DNA of 64,000 nt. It comes from Siphonodentalium dalli (lineage: Eukaryota > Mollusca > Scaphopoda > Gadilida > Siphonodentaliidae). Shown in pieces: positions 21,901 to 36,900 of the stretch (position 1 is its first letter; each line of letters opens with the position of its first letter). The stretch spans positions 141,378,351 through 141,442,350 of the forward strand of contig CP136062.1 in the NCBI GenBank assembly GCA_032622095.1, given 5' to 3'. The notes beneath the pieces were generated by a model. That model was not told where the DNA came from, searched no databases, and worked only from the letters and a program-made list of their open reading frames with translations. The position numbers were made by a program, and so were the translations under genes.

Positions 21901-24900
21901 GCTTCCTCGGGTCGACTGTTGACGTGCCCAGGACGGCTGTGATTCAGCTTTACTAACACTCGACACACGCCGTCCATCGCTACAAGTCGTCATCTCGGGG
22001 TCAGCGCGGCTGGGGGATACACCCTCAGTGGTCCCTGACCATGCTGTCCGGTGCCTTATGATAATAGTGTGTGGGAATTTGGGCTAAAATTACTAGTAGA
22101 ATGGCCATTTTACTTTGTCTCAATTCAAATTAGACATTTTCTCTAAAAATTATTACGTTTACGCTATTATTTGGCACCTGAAAGTTTATCCTCCATGCCT
22201 TCTGCCCCAGCTGGGCTTGGAATGGGATCACAGTTCAAAGGCTTGTTTCCTCCTTATTATAAGTCACCACTTCCGGGGGCTTGGCAGACAGGTTACTGGC
22301 CGCATTCTGGCCAACAGCTGCCAGTAACTTCGGGTTTGATTTTAAATGAAAACAAAAGATCTTATTCCCTGACGCCATTATAGCAGGAAGCTTGCTTGGG
22401 AACTGGTACCTACTAACCTCCCATCGCCAGTTCGGTCGGTTGGATATCGGGATCGGTCGAGCTGCTGCTCCATCCCCGAGATGTACAGGCTCTGGACATT
22501 CCTCCGGGGTCCCCAATGACCAGACCTCACATGCAATTAGAATGAAGCTTGTCGTGGTGTATTGTGCTGTTAACACCCCATCGACGGATGGAGATCGGGA
22601 TCAGATCGAGCAGTCGCTCCAGCACGAGGTGAAAGGGCTTTCGACATGCCTTTCGGGTCACCTTTACATGCGCTTACGAGGGAGCTCAGTTAGTTGTTCA
22701 GTGTTCTCTGATGCAGCCAAGCGCAGGAAGAAAATTAAAGTCGAATTTTGATTAGCAAATAACCTCAGATTGACATGATTTGATAGCATTGTTCTACATT
22801 CAGTTACAATTTAACAGAACATCAGAGTGCTTTCCCTTGTTTTGAGGGTTCCAAGGAAGAGATAGAAACCTTTACAACCAGGACACTGTCACTTGTCGAT
22901 GTATAGTGTTCCCTTCATTGGCGTAATTAGCGCTCAGGACGATAGTCCCACCAAACAGGTCGCGGGTTGGGGCTACCCATCGAACCCATTGGCCGCATTT
23001 GGTGGGCTTCCTGGACTATCGACAGGGATTCCAAGTCGGATACTCGGGACGATGGTTGGCGTACCCAGGGACAGTCAAATGAGGAAATAGGATCCAGGTT
23101 GCATGGCGTTTGTTCGCATTTGGGTAGCAACTTGCCCATGTGATGCCGGTCAATTTGTACCCTGCACAAACGTCGTCAGAGCTGGTTGGTTATGCCATCG
23201 GACTGCACACTTGGCGACCTGGGATCGTACATGCTTTATCTCTGACCTCGCTGTGTTTCAGTAATAGATACGAATGACATTGGGTGCATTGGAAGTGTGG
23301 ATTAACTGAGTCGGTTTAATTCTTTGTTTCTGTTTGCTCATCCTACCGGAGTGTTTCATCTCACTTTAATAAGGAAACCACCTACAGGTATGGTTGCCAA
23401 ATAACCAGATATAGGGTTTATCCTCTCAATATGGTTGTATATTTTAGGTGGGTGCATTTGCTTATCTTTTGTCTGCGGGTTGCTTTCAGTTCTAACGCAA
23501 CATGGATTTCACTTTTGTTGTCCAGTAATACATAGATGAGTCCATTATCCATTGTTTGACATATGCTCAATTTCACAACGCTGTTGACATGAGGTCTAGT
23601 TCAGCCACCCCGCTCGGGCTTAATGGGCAACATGGCGTATTAGCGTGGAAAAGAAGAACGAAATGGCTTCTGTGATATCGACCTTTGGTTCTAATACTTC
23701 ATTCTTCTTGTGGGCTCGGTTGTCGGTACATAATGGTTTTGTTTTCCCTGATAGTGCTTGATTCGCCTAGTGGTCTCATTTCATATACTAAGCCAGGTCT
23801 TTTGCTGACCTCAGGGATGGCCAATGCAGGCTAATGTTGCATCTAAGGGGCAGCATATGACTCGTGATGGGCACACTTCATACCGCCGGAAGAAGATTCT
23901 TGCCAGATGCTTCCCCTCGTGCGAGATTCACTAGCATTGGGTGTCGGATGCCAGATCATATGATCCGCCCTCTCGATTCGCACTTCGGGCGATGGTTGTC
24001 TCCGGAACAGGGTCCCATTGGAGGAGCACCCCATCCATCCCAGAAGGGATACCTTGCGCCATCGACTTGTCGGGGACCAGTCAGCATAGCTAGAACAGTT
24101 GGGGCGCGGTGGCCCTTGGTCTGCTTTTCATTGCCTACCTGCCTTCGCTTTCCGCTGGTTTTGGGCTTGTGCCACAATCCTGATGCATTTTGTTTTTTGT
24201 GGATTTCCATCTTATTGACATTGGAATTTCGGTTCCTGGCTGCCTTTCGGTCATGGATTCAGTAGCCTGTGATTGGTCAGTTGGGTTTAACTGTGTTGGT
24301 GGGCATTTCCACATTTGCGAACGTCATCAGGGGTAAAATGCCATGGCTTCTTGCATCTTCGTCAGGGATATCTCGAACTCCAGGCTTCAAACTAAGTTTT
24401 GTGATGTGAAACTCCAATTCTGAGCCCTGTTCTTCATACTTTGCCTGTGCCTTGCAACGTATGTCCGTGTAATACCCATTCGCTTCCCGGTCAGACTGTT
24501 GGTCAATGATACCTCCTCCTTGTCGCCAATTAGTTGGTGTCGGGCCCTTTTTTGGGAGCTTGCAGCTGTTTTTTCATCGGGCTCTCATCGTGTATTGGGA
24601 CACGGCCCAACCCACTCAAGATTTGGTTCGGGGGCTGGTTCTATTGTTTTTAAGGGGGGTCTTCTTTATAACTTGCGGCTTTTGCTGCCTGGGTTAGCCT
24701 GTTAGGTGCGTTATTAGTATTCAGCCATCCCGGGGCTTATAATACCCGGCTGGGGATTTCTTGTCAACAGGGGGGGGGGGTGTTACCCGTACCTTTCCCG
24801 GCACGTACTCGGCTGATACATTATTAGCCCTAAGTTCCGATGCGAATGTCGTCTCCGTCTCCATGTCTTCTGAAGCTATTTACTTTACTTGCAGGGGTCT

Positions 24901-27900
24901 TAAACTCTTAAGTGGCCACTTTTTGTTCGTTTGAGCTTACTGACAGGTATTAGTTTTAGGATGTAATATTACATTGGCTTATGGTCCTATTGGGCATGTG
25001 TATATATATATATGTATATACATATATATCTATATGTCTGTGCATGTATATGTATATATTGTAGGTTATCAGGTCAATCCAGTTCTTTGATTCAGATGCA
25101 TAGCGGTGTTTTTGTTTCCTTGTGGCCTCCACCTGTTAGAAAATTCTATGCTTTACCATATAGTTCAGTGGGCAAGATACCTTTGACGGAGATACAATAT
25201 TTTCCTAAATAAGTAAAATATATATCTCCTAGAAGTATCTTGCCCACTGAACGCTGAGCTCCCTCCCAGGGTTTCGCACCCACCCCGCTCATGAGGAATA
25301 TCCTACTGGGGATAAAAAATATGGCGAATACTTCACTACGTGTCAGAAATCACGTGACTACACGTGTCATGAACATGACAGAGGATATGTACCATAGAAT
25401 TTCGTACCGTTTTTTCAACTCGGAGAGTTAACCCCTCCTACTTGGGATAATATACCATATAGTTCAGTGGGCAAGATACTTCTAGGAGATATATATTTTA
25501 CTTATTTAGGAAAATATTGTTTTTGTGGATTTGGGATTACGGATAATGCGGGTTGAATTTGCCATGGTGGGGGTATGCTAGCACGCAAGGGCACACCTCT
25601 TATTATGATATGTATGAAGGGTTCTTTGGTGTCAAATTTATTCAGATGGGGTCACCAGGTTAAATAGGGTGGGACCAGGGACATAACTATATGTCTCTAT
25701 AGTAATTCTTAAAATGTCTTCTCAAGAGAGGTTGGACTATTTAGCTTACATATAGTATGGAGGAATCAGGGAGATCCTTTAGTGACTGAGATTCAGATTT
25801 GTTCAAATGAGGTCAACCTGTCAAGAAATGGCGGGGCTATGGGGAGTTAACACTTTTGTGTCTAATAAAATCATTGAAATACCAAATCCATTAAAACATC
25901 TACCTTGGAACCACCTGACTGATTAATCTGACATACATGTATTGTGTTTTGGGTCCATGGATAATTGGGCTTCAAACATGTCTAAATGGTTTTAGAAAAA
26001 GGTGCTTGTGAGATTGGAAATTTCCAACAATTGAGAAAGTTTGAGGTGTCGGTTGTGAAATTCCAACCTAAGACTTGGGAGTCTCGAGCCCGGTCAGGAG
26101 GGGACTTGTTGAGCTGGAGGAGGGGGGTGATCAGTAGTGTACAGTTGGTAATTTCAAGGTGGATTTTCAGCTATCTACATACGTGAAGTCTCTCTAGCCA
26201 CATATCCTGTTTAGATCTATTTCTTTTAAAGTGATTATGAAAAGTTCTGACTGTTGTGGTCTCCAGAGTCCCAGTCTTATCAGTCTTTGCAGTCTGGTGA
26301 GCGACCCCACAGTCATTGACTGTCTTGTTTTTTCGAAAACCGACTATAAAAAATTATATCGCGATATGACTAAATACCGAAACACCATGAAGCCCTAAAA
26401 AAAATCCTCCCTCCCACACTGATCTGAAGAAAAAAAAAATTGCCTTAGAAATAATTAATTAATTTTAGATGGCCTTATATGCAGCTTTGGATGGCCTTAT
26501 ATACAGCTTATTTCTTTTTAGATCAAATCAGAAGTTTGATTATCATGGCTCCAGCGATACTTCAGTCATCACTTCATGTTAATGTCATTTCAAATTCATT
26601 TTTTCTTTGTGACAGTCAGACATAGTCCTGAGGCTGAAGGAAAATGAATGCATGCTTCAGCAGTTTGGCTGTTAATTGAGCTGGAGCATAAATGATTGAT
26701 TTGTTACATTAGACATGCTTGTGTGTGATTTACTGACTGATTAGTTTGACCATGGCTGTCGTGTCAATTAACCCTTCCATAATGGGAGCTTCCTGAATTT
26801 TTGCGAAAACCCTGTGCCAATGCATTCTCTTATATATGGGAGTCGACCATACGTCGCCTCGCATATTTAAGAGAATGCATTGGCCTAACAAATTTTTAAT
26901 TATTTTTTATAATTGTTAAAAAAATGAAGAAAAAAATGGTAAAAAAATTGATGATGAATGTAAGAAATAATGATAAAAAAGTGAAAAGAATTAAAATATA
27001 TGAAAATAAGGTAAATATTGATAAAAAATATAAGAACAAATTATAGAAATGATAAAATTGTCAAAGAATATAAGAAAATAATGATAAAAATTGTTATAGA
27101 ATTTTACGGAAAAATGATTAAAAAAAAATTTAAAATATTAAAAATTGTTAATAATGTAAGAAAATAAATAAGAGAATGCATTGGCACATGGTCTTTAATG
27201 TTGCGCCAGTGCAGCTCCCGTCATGAAATGTGATCGTGAATGTGGTAATAATTATGAATTGTTGCGTATTGTTGAATAAATTAGATGCCAGTGCATTTTA
27301 AGAGAGATAAAAATTATTCTTTTCCTACCTTTCACAGCCAGAGAATGCTATGGGTGTCCTGACATGCATGGAGAAGCTCTGTTTAAATTGGAAGGGCTCA
27401 TCAGACAAACATGAGAAGGGGGATAACTCTAACTCTAACTCGAGGGAAGGGAGTGCTGATGATACTGCAGGAAGCGAATCATGGCGATCCAGACTGAGTG
27501 TGGTAAAATATATATTTTTGTTCACTGAGAAACCTGGAAAATTATCTTATCGTATTTTATAGTACAGTAAAACCTCTCCAAACTGAACACCTGTCGGACC
27601 AGCCTTCTGTTTGGTTTTGAGAGATGTTCGGTTTATAGAAAATCGCACTACGATCGGAATATATTGACGTCGTTGTCGAAGCACAACCAACTCATTATTG
27701 ATTAATTAAAATATATTCAATAAAGTACCAAAATAAATATAAATAACAATAGATAAAACATCATGTTACAAGAATTAAAAACATGACACATTTAGGCATA
27801 ATACATGTATAGATAAGACAGGAAACATGGAAATGATAAATTTCACGGTAATTAAAAACGTCGCATCATTAGTATAGTTGTTTCGTACTCTTGTTTATGT

Positions 27901-30900
27901 GTACCATATTTTATTAATGGTGTTTTGTTCGGCGACTGCTTTGAACCGGATTATAACAACAGATGTCTGATTAGATAACTGAATGCTTATTTAACACATT
28001 GAGTGAACAATGGTGACTTCACAGAGATTACATCACTGACATTTTGTTTATACATCAATCATTGCTCTGAATTGGACTCTTATTTTTATGATCACTGTCC
28101 TGACTAAACACTAATTAGCTAAACGTACACGATAGTAGTGTATTGTTACCAATACAGTTGTATTGTTACCAATACAGTTTTAATCAATCTGTCACAATGA
28201 ATGAGCCGTCACAAAACGGCCACTCAGAGTTTAATGTATAGACCAGAAATTTAAACTTATAAAGAATCTCCAGTCTACACTAGAGCCAAGTATGTCAAAT
28301 CTACTGCAAGTGCGTTCTGTTGGTATCGCTTTATGCGCTCTGATTTTGGAGGTAAAAATTAATGTATTCATTCACTTTTGGACTAAAAAAACCATTCGAT
28401 GTTTGGAATAGAGTTTTCTATTTACAGAGGTAATTTTTAGTGAGAGTGCACTTAGGTGAATTCGGGACCTGACAAATCATTACTTAAAGATACGGATGGC
28501 CTTTGCGATGGGTATTGCTGTTAAAATAGTCACATCCATTAATTTAAAACGGCCATAAGAGAAAGAATAATAATATATATCCAGATTTTGTGCTTATACC
28601 AATAATAAATATCGCATAAAAATCATATTGTCAAGATTGTATGCAGGGTCAGTAAACTAAGGTCATATTAAGTTACATTACAGTAGGTAAAGAGTGTGCG
28701 ATAAACAAAACACTGAACACCGGGGATATCCCACTAATGAACCTTGGTTAAAACTGTACCATTTTGTGTACAACATACCATTATTGCATTATAGCGCTTG
28801 CTAATCCTGGCCACTCAATATTTTGGTGTTGCATGTTGTCACAGTGAATCAATCTCCCCAAAAATCATAACGGTGTTGAGTGTTTTGCTTATTGCACAAC
28901 CTTTATGTTTTGTATGTAAACAAATGATTGGCTCGCACAAGTGTATTTTGTGGATAATATCGTATTCATACTATCATTATACTATAATATGAGTATATTC
29001 TTGAGGAACTTTTCGTAATTTGGTAACTTTTATTTCTAAATTATAACCTACAACCAAGGCCATCCATGCCTTTAAACAATTAGCCTTTCATCACTAAATT
29101 GACTCTCCAATTCAGTTTTACGAGTACAATATGGAATGGTCCATATTTGTATGTAGTGATGCTCAGCTACTATAAGCAGACGACAGGCTGAGCAACACTG
29201 AGGATTAATTTGGACGAGGTTCAGTGAAATGGTTCAACAAACAGCCTAAGTTTAACTTATTAGCTGAACATTCCAATGAATTGATGGAAATCAACTACAG
29301 TAATGCCCTAAATAATCGACTCCTTAACCACAGCAGAATTATGGGTAATTTTTCTGGATTTAGTCGGAAATATGGCTTGTTGCCATTCATCGGAAAGCTC
29401 TCACTGAGAGCTTTTCGATGAATGTCAACATGCCATATTTTCGACTAAATCCTGTGCTGTAGTTAAGGAGTCGATTATTTAGGGCATTACTGTAACTAAT
29501 CCTCACCAAATATTCAGTTATTACGGGGTCAAAGAAAGCAGCATAACAATTTCAAATAATTCTGTTGTGGTTATTTTCTGTATTCCACAGTATAAAACAC
29601 GGTGTTTCCTGATGACGAAATCACTGAAGTCATGCAAGCGAGAGATCAAATCTCTTATAAATGTCCAAGGCATGGTAAGTTGTCAGCTTTTATTTTATTA
29701 TAAATTAAACATTCAGTCCAATTTTGTCTCTTTTTTCTTGATATTGGATCATATATCCTGTTTTACATGATAAAACACCTGACATTCATATTCATGACAA
29801 GAAAGTTCCACCACAATACGTGATTTTGGGAGTTAATCTTATCTTCAACACAATTAGTTCTCTTTGTGCACTTTCTCAGCTGGGCCATGGAAAAGCCTGA
29901 AATTTGTTGATTAAATTATTTGTGATAAAATTGATCTGACATTTGAAAAAGTTTGAAAATTATTAGGTATATCATTCATATCTGCAAGTGTCTATAGTGA
30001 TTAATGTTGTTGGCTGGGGATAACTTGGAAACATCATTTATGAGGACTCATAGAAACAGCTTGTTTATCTACATCTTGGCCACGCTGCTATTATAAGTTA
30101 TTGTGGTCGATTGATGGTAACATGGTGTGACATTGATGATTTGGTGTTTATGTTCAACCATCCGGGACAAGGTTGAACAGAAGCCCCAAACCGTCAATGT
30201 CACGCCATGTTACCGTCAATCCACCACAATAAGTATATGTTCTGCCGACAGTCCTTGTCATTTATAGCAACTTTACATTTATTCCGGAAATATGATTTAT
30301 CAGCCCAATTAAACAAAATCTCATATCTTTGTTCAACGTAAATGACATGAAAAAAGCAGCCCAATAAGAGACGATGGAACAGTTGTCTTGGTTTACGGCT
30401 CGATACGTAAACATGGGACATATTGCGCGGCACTCTGACCAATCAATAATACAGTATATTACTGGAGCCTGCAGGCAGAACATATGCATATAGTATACAT
30501 GTAGATGTGCACTAATATATTCACAAGGCCGATTTTCTTTCTTTGCAGAACACGTCGGTTCAGTACCTCAAGTCATACTATGAGTATCTGAGGGGCAACT
30601 ACCGTAAGGCAATGAAAATGTTGGGTCCAGTCCCTCAAGAACGGATAACAGCATGTGGGGAGTGTCCCAGTGTCATGTACAATAACAATCTCGGGTGTAT
30701 TCACTTCCAAATGAAGAAACCTCACCTCGGAGCATTCTATTTCCGGAGGGCTCTCGTTGAGAATGAAGCAATGGTTAACGAGCATCTGAAAAAAGACACA
30801 GGTAAGATTTTATTTATATTGGATAGAAAATGGTTCTGTTGTCCGTAGAAAACAGATCTTTAGATCAACACCGCCGTAAGGCATGTTGTAAGCTTTTGCT

Positions 30901-33900
30901 ATGAGTATTGGTGGTTTGTAGAGAGATTCTCTCGGGAGTTTGCAAAGTGAAATTAAGCCGTTTCATGGAAAATTTCGGACATTGGGTTTTTAGCTCTGAC
31001 AAAGGCAAGTTTGAGCTATTGCCATGGATTGATGTCCGCTATTTGTGCAACCATAAAGAATTTCCTTCGGCACACCCTACAGGCCATATCACTTATCCGA
31101 TCATCACCAAACTTCATATGGATCTTCTGGTGACCTCTAAATGGGAGCCATTAGAGGCAGGTACTATCTTGTAAAACACCCAAGCACATTGTTTGTACAA
31201 CATCCCTGCATCTCATGAATTATTTCACGTCACCACTTCAATCAAGTGATTACTGTTCTCTATATATGTAATCTATATATTTGGTTTAGGGAACAGATCC
31301 CAACATGAACTATGCGGTATTTAGTCATATTAAGCTCTAATTATATGATGCCATGTTTATCTTACAGGAAAGCTTTCAGGGAAGCCGTTACCATATATGG
31401 GAATGAGCCAGCATTATCCTCTCTTGTATAATATGGGTATTCAGCTGCTGCATTGTGGGAAGCCCTTGGCGGCATTTGATTGCCTGATTGAGGCTGTGCA
31501 AATGTACCACATAAACCCACGACTGTGGCTTCGGCTGGGCGAGTGCTGCATCATGGTGCACAGGGAAGTAAGTACAAGGGCCTCAAGCAAAATGTATCAA
31601 TTGTAAATTAGAAACTAGAGATAATGTGTGGTCTATATAGACTAGAGAAACCTGCACATAAAAATGTCAATGCCACGTGATATGTATTTTGTATAAGAAA
31701 TGACTGGAAGATTGACTGGGATGTATGGGGTTTGACTGGCAGAGTTTAATTACTCTGCCGGTCAAAACCTAATGACCCCTATCGATCTTCCATTCATTTC
31801 TTATAATCATATACCAGTGGATTTACTGCTAATCAAACTGAAATATCTCTATCATTTTTGCCAGTATCGAAAGAGATAATTGATATCACAACGCAAATGA
31901 GTCCAATATAAAATCCCTCACAAATATAAACAAACCAGCGTCAAAATAACTGATTGGAAAACCAGACAACTGCAGTGGAAAGTGCACCCAATATACCACC
32001 ACGTGGCGAGCATGTGATCGACTTAACGTGATGCAGGTGGGTTCATTACTTTTTATGAAGTGGAGGCTTCAGTTATTGTTTGATAAGCCTTGGAACCATT
32101 CGTGTAAACGGTATCTTGATTTGTACCAATTCTTACGGGGGCTAATTGTGTGAATGTAGATGGTCTGTGAATTTACAGTATTAACTTTGTTAAGGCCAAA
32201 AAAAAAAGGGTTTTGTTTCACGGGCACCGGCGCGTCTACTTTTAACCCCCGCCTTGGTGCTTTTTATTGCTATTTTGACCCCAGAAAATATAAAATAGAC
32301 CTAATTCCACGAAATACCACGAAAATAGGTAACAGCAAATACAACTCGCGATTTTACATCAAGTAAGCTTTAATATTCTGTCTTGTTTATTACCTATGTA
32401 AAGTTGTCATACAACTGGATTCAGAGTGTAAGTATTCCACAAACAAATCCGCGGAAATTGCCAGAAAAATGGAGTTTATTTATATGCAAAAAAGTATTCA
32501 TTTTGGATCGCTTGGCTAGCAATGTTTGTCTAGCAAAAGTAACCGGTAATGCTAATAAGGAGTTCGTCGCCAACAGTGCACCAAGGCGAATCGGTAATGA
32601 CCTTTGCTTTTCTATTAGTTGTGACTATGGCTGCTTTTGAATGTTGTCTGTCTTAAATTAAAGTTTTTTTTCAATAATAAGTACTAATAACCATCTATTT
32701 CAAGGTTTTTATATGGCACATTGGAAATGCATTATCAAACTGATTTATCACTTTGCGAAGTGTGTTGAAAGTATACTAGTACAATACAAATAGTACTAGT
32801 AATACATGATTCAATGATTGATTGGCTGAATTTCATTTTACTTCAAATTTTTCACCCAAACTTAAGAGAAGAGATGGCTGGGCGTCTCCCTCTCATGGTG
32901 AAATGGGAATCTTGGCGGAAATGTTCGATAACGATGGAGTGTCTCAGATGTGACACCACTATAGGACCACCGACCAGCAGTGGTCAGTGGTCACCAAAAA
33001 AAATAAATGCCTGGCTAGGATGGCTATAGGCATATAACATTTTAACTTTCAAGTGAGATCACAATGAATGCCTTCGTTCTCATATATTTTAACCTAACAT
33101 TCAAGATTGCAATGAATTCCTTGCTAGGCATATAACGTAAATACCACACCCCCCGACAAACGTCCCTGTCACGCACGGACACTTCGCATTCCAACACGTT
33201 AGACATCGACCCATTGTCCAGAGCGTATTGTGTTTGAAATTGTGGCCCAACCCATCGCCCCAAAATATTTTTACCAAAGTTGGGAGTACACCCCTGTCTT
33301 CATGCCCATATAGGCCTATGCATGTTACCTATTTGTCTTTGGAAACACCTAGACTAAGTGACACTAGTGCTAGGTGTAGCACTTAAAATTGTGTATATAC
33401 ATAATTATACACAATTATTATACCCCCTTTTAAAAAAAAAAGGGGGGTATACTGTTTTGCATCCGTCCGTCCATCTGTGCATGCGTGTGTGCGTCAGTCC
33501 GTACGTCCGTCCGATGTCTGTTCATTTGGATTTTCCATTCTAGAGTTATTCATCTTTGTTTATCTGGAAATAGTGGCTTTTTGGTTCGTCTGGTGTCTGT
33601 TCATGTCGTAACTTCAACAGTTGTGCTGGGATCTCAACCAAATTTGGTGTGTATGTTCACAACTATGAGGACATTAAATAGAGGGTTCCATCGTTTTGTT
33701 CGGATTTTCCATTCTAGAGTTATTCATCTTTGTTTATCTTGAAATGTTGGATTTTGGTCTGTCTGGTGTCTGTTCATGTCATAACTTGAACAGTAGTGTT
33801 TAGATCTCAATGAAATTGGGTATGGATGTTCACTACTATGAGGGCATTAAAAAGAGGGTTCCATCGTTTTGTTCGGATTTTCCATTCTAGAGTTATACAT

Positions 33901-36900
33901 CTTTGCTCATCTGGAAATGTTGGCTTTTTGGTTCGTCTGGTGTCTGTTCATGTCGTAACTTCAACAGTTGTACTGGGATCTCAATGGGATTTCGTATGGA
34001 TGTTCACTACTATGAGGACATTAAAAAGAGGGTTCCATCGTTTTGTTCCGCTTTTCCATTCTAGAGTTATTCATCTTTGTTCATCTGGAAATGTTGGCTT
34101 TTTGGTCCGTCTGGTGTCTGTTCATGTCGTAACTTCAACAGTTGTGCTGGGATCTCAATGGAATTTGGTATGGATGTTCACTGCTATGAGGACATTCAAT
34201 AGGGAGTTCCATTGTTCTGTTCCGCTTTTCCATTCCAGAGTTATTCATCTTTGTTTATCTGGAAATGTTGGCTGTTTGGTCCATCCGATGTCTGTTCAGC
34301 TCATAACTTGAACAGTAATGCTCGGATCTAAATTAAATTTTGTATGGATGTTCACCACTATGAGGACATTTAATGGCACATTCAAATGTTTGTTTTGGAT
34401 TTTTGTTCTATAGTTATTCATCTTTGTTTATATGAAAATGCTGATTTCTAGGTCCATATGTCTGAGTTTAGCCATCATAAGTTATAGATGTGCCCACACT
34501 AGGCGGTATGCCACGAGGGGGTATGCACCGGACGACAGTCCATCTCTTGTTCAGCATATATATCTAGATGTCAGGGCAATTTAACCAGCTTGATTTGGTA
34601 TGAGCGACATCTCGATCGATGTACCATTCCGATCAATTAACACATGCTGGCCATTTAGATAAGAAATGAGAATTTGTTAACGCTCACTGAGTTAAGCAAA
34701 TATGAAGCTATGGGCACTCATTGCTCATACTGATTCCGTGTCTCCTTAACTCTGACATTAATGTATGCACACGCGCTTTATTTATGGACGGGGTGGGGGG
34801 TGTTCACATCAAACCCCATTGCCATGTCAGTGGTAAACTCATCCGTAATAACCTTATTTTGACGTTTTGAATAAACACAGGTCTTTATTATTCATCATAG
34901 TATCAAGATATAGTTGATATATGGAAGCGATAGATTATGTCTATAGTTATGCTTCCTAGAACTTTAGTGTTTGCTGGGATAAACATTGCCTGACTAAAAA
35001 ATTATCTCCCTTGGAAACTCTCTTCCATGAAGAGAATTATTTAACCAATAGTAATTCCCGGTTAGATATACTTGAGAGCAGCTACTTTTGCTAGACAATC
35101 ATTGCTGGATAGAAAATTATCTCCCTTGAGAAAACTCTCTTCCACGAATAGATAGCATTCGTCAATATAGTGCTTCCCAGTTACAGATACCTGCTTCCCA
35201 GTTACAGATACCTGGTTGCAGCTACTTTTGCTAGACAAACATTGTATATTTTGCTTTTGGATCGATCGATTGGTTGTTTAAAAAGTTGGAATCAATTTTC
35301 TGGATGAAATGGTACATGACAAAAAGCGACATAGCACTCAATTTCATACATTGGAGCTGGGCCATGTACCAGAATACTAACCTAAATCACGCTCTACCTG
35401 TTTGGAACTCTAAAATAATTCTATGTTTGCAAATTTGGTATTGAAAACATCAAATGACTTTAAGTTTACAATAAATGTTCCGGTTCCGATTCTCAAAATG
35501 TATTAAATAGGAAGAAATAATTTGCTGTGGAACAAACTGCATCTGTGCTGCACAATTTGACAAAGCCTGCAATTCATAAAACCTTTCTTAATTACCCCCA
35601 ACAGTCAATAACTAGCCTGTTTGTTAGTTTTATAAGTTTTCCAGTATGAGGTATATGGCTTGTGGAAAATAAAAAATAAAAATAAAACCATCCCTCCCTC
35701 ATCGTTTTGAAAAAACATGGAATCATACAAATTATCTGATTGCATTTTTTTTTTATTTCTTTAGAACAATGAAGCTGATAGACAGATTGACCGACGACTC
35801 GATGTGATTCAGGGTTCAGTGGGATCTGGTCTCCACAGAAAGCTTATTCTAGGACCTCCTGAGAAAGGCCAGAGAGAAATGTATGTTTACCAGTTTATTT
35901 AAGAATGTATTCAGGTTCCAGGGCAATTTGTTTAAAACCTAGTTGACTCTTTATTTAGATTCTATTGTATAAAACAAACATGATTGGAACAAACATTGCT
36001 ATGTGAGACGTTATTTTGATTAATATTGAATTTTCTATGCAATTATTTCATATATTGATGTTTTTGAGGAACACCAAACATTTTTCAATAACAAAATGTT
36101 ATAATGTGGTATTTATAGGTCTAGTTATATTTCATATTTGGTTTTCAAAATCTGTTCAACAGAACAAAGCAGGAAACGATAAGATTATATTTTTTATGTT
36201 GTTTAGTAACTGCTTGGTCTGGAACACTGAATGCATCTTTTGTGAGTAGATTTCTGATAATCAAATATTATACTATTTCGAGAGGTTTTCTAGTATCTAT
36301 ATAAACCAAATTCAAGGATTTTCAATGCCATGCAACACATTTTCTTGTCACCAAATATTAAGTGCAATGTCAGAATTTGTACAGAAATTATGGTATGCAA
36401 TACATGCATGCCATCTACTGAAAGTGTCGATTAGGCATCCACTTTACTTTACTTTAATTTACCCACACATGTGGGTCTCACAAAACAACTGTGGAAGTTT
36501 TTTTCATTTTTAGCTCAACTTTACTTTGTAAAGTTTGAGCTATTGCCATGGCTTGGTATCCGTCGCGTGTGTGTGTGTGCATGTGTGTGTGTGCGTGATT
36601 CGTCAACAATTTCCTTTAGCACGGTGTACAGGTCGTACCTTTGGTCAGATCATTATGAAATTTGTCATGGGCGTTGACATTGACATGTAGATGGGAACGA
36701 GTCATCTTGGGGTCATTCGGCAAAAAAACATGGCCGCCAGCGGCCATCTTGGATTTCAAAATTCAATCCATTAGCGCAGACTGCAGGCCGGAATGGTTGT
36801 CTGATCATCATGAAATTTGTGGAAGTTAATATTGACATGTAGATGGGAACGATTCATTTTGGGGTCATTCGGCCATAAAACATGGCCACCGGTAGCCATC

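Larger units (their letters stand above)
20556..25194. mobile_element. 4.64-kb element with perfect 41-bp terminal inverted repeats, unclassified
   Basis: Bases 20556-20596 (TATCTCCGTCAAAGG...ACTATATGGTA) are exactly complementary to 25154-25194. The interior, especially 21650-24930, looks clearly GC-richer than its surroundings and contains a direct duplication of about 130 bases (21761 and 22897, shift 1136). All ORFs are below 140 codons and I recognise no transposase, integrase or reverse transcriptase, so it may be decayed, spliced or non-autonomous. Some 180 bases inside the left end are shared with the neighbouring short element at 25195-25519. Confidence 0.75.
20139..25601 (+). mobile_element. 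Family G element split by a 4.96-kb insertion
   Basis: 5' portion 20139-20555 (palindrome, TCCG microsatellite, CCGACTTAATAAT units) and 3' portion 25520-25601 (GGATAATGCGGGTTGAATTT to CACACCTCTT) together match the continuous copy at 16727-17340. The break is filled by 20556-25519. Confidence 0.75.
15867..25870. mobile_element. Nested transposon complex in CNOT10 intron 3
   Basis: A HINE-like element of family J opens at 15867 (TAGCTCACCTGAGAAG... paired with GGAGCTATAG). It is broken by family I (15955-17515), which is itself broken by family G and F pieces (16276-17340). Family J-type sequence ('CAAATGAGGTCACCAGG' boxes) resumes at 17520 and again at 19730, and is interrupted at 20139-25601 by another family G copy that contains a 4.6-kb element. 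J-type sequence resumes at 25602 and fades by about 25870. Confidence 0.65.

Noticed and set aside
22235-24265. ORFs of 113, 119 and 133 codons in the GC-richer block
   Set aside because: They overlap on opposite strands, lack recognisable motifs, and GC-rich composition alone reduces stop codons. They are kept only as unresolved content of the 4.6-kb element.
33826-34311. 161-codon ORF with repeated 58-residue units
   Set aside because: It is generated by the 174-bp tandem unit of a TCCG element (period divisible by three). The repeat unit, not a protein, explains the open frame.
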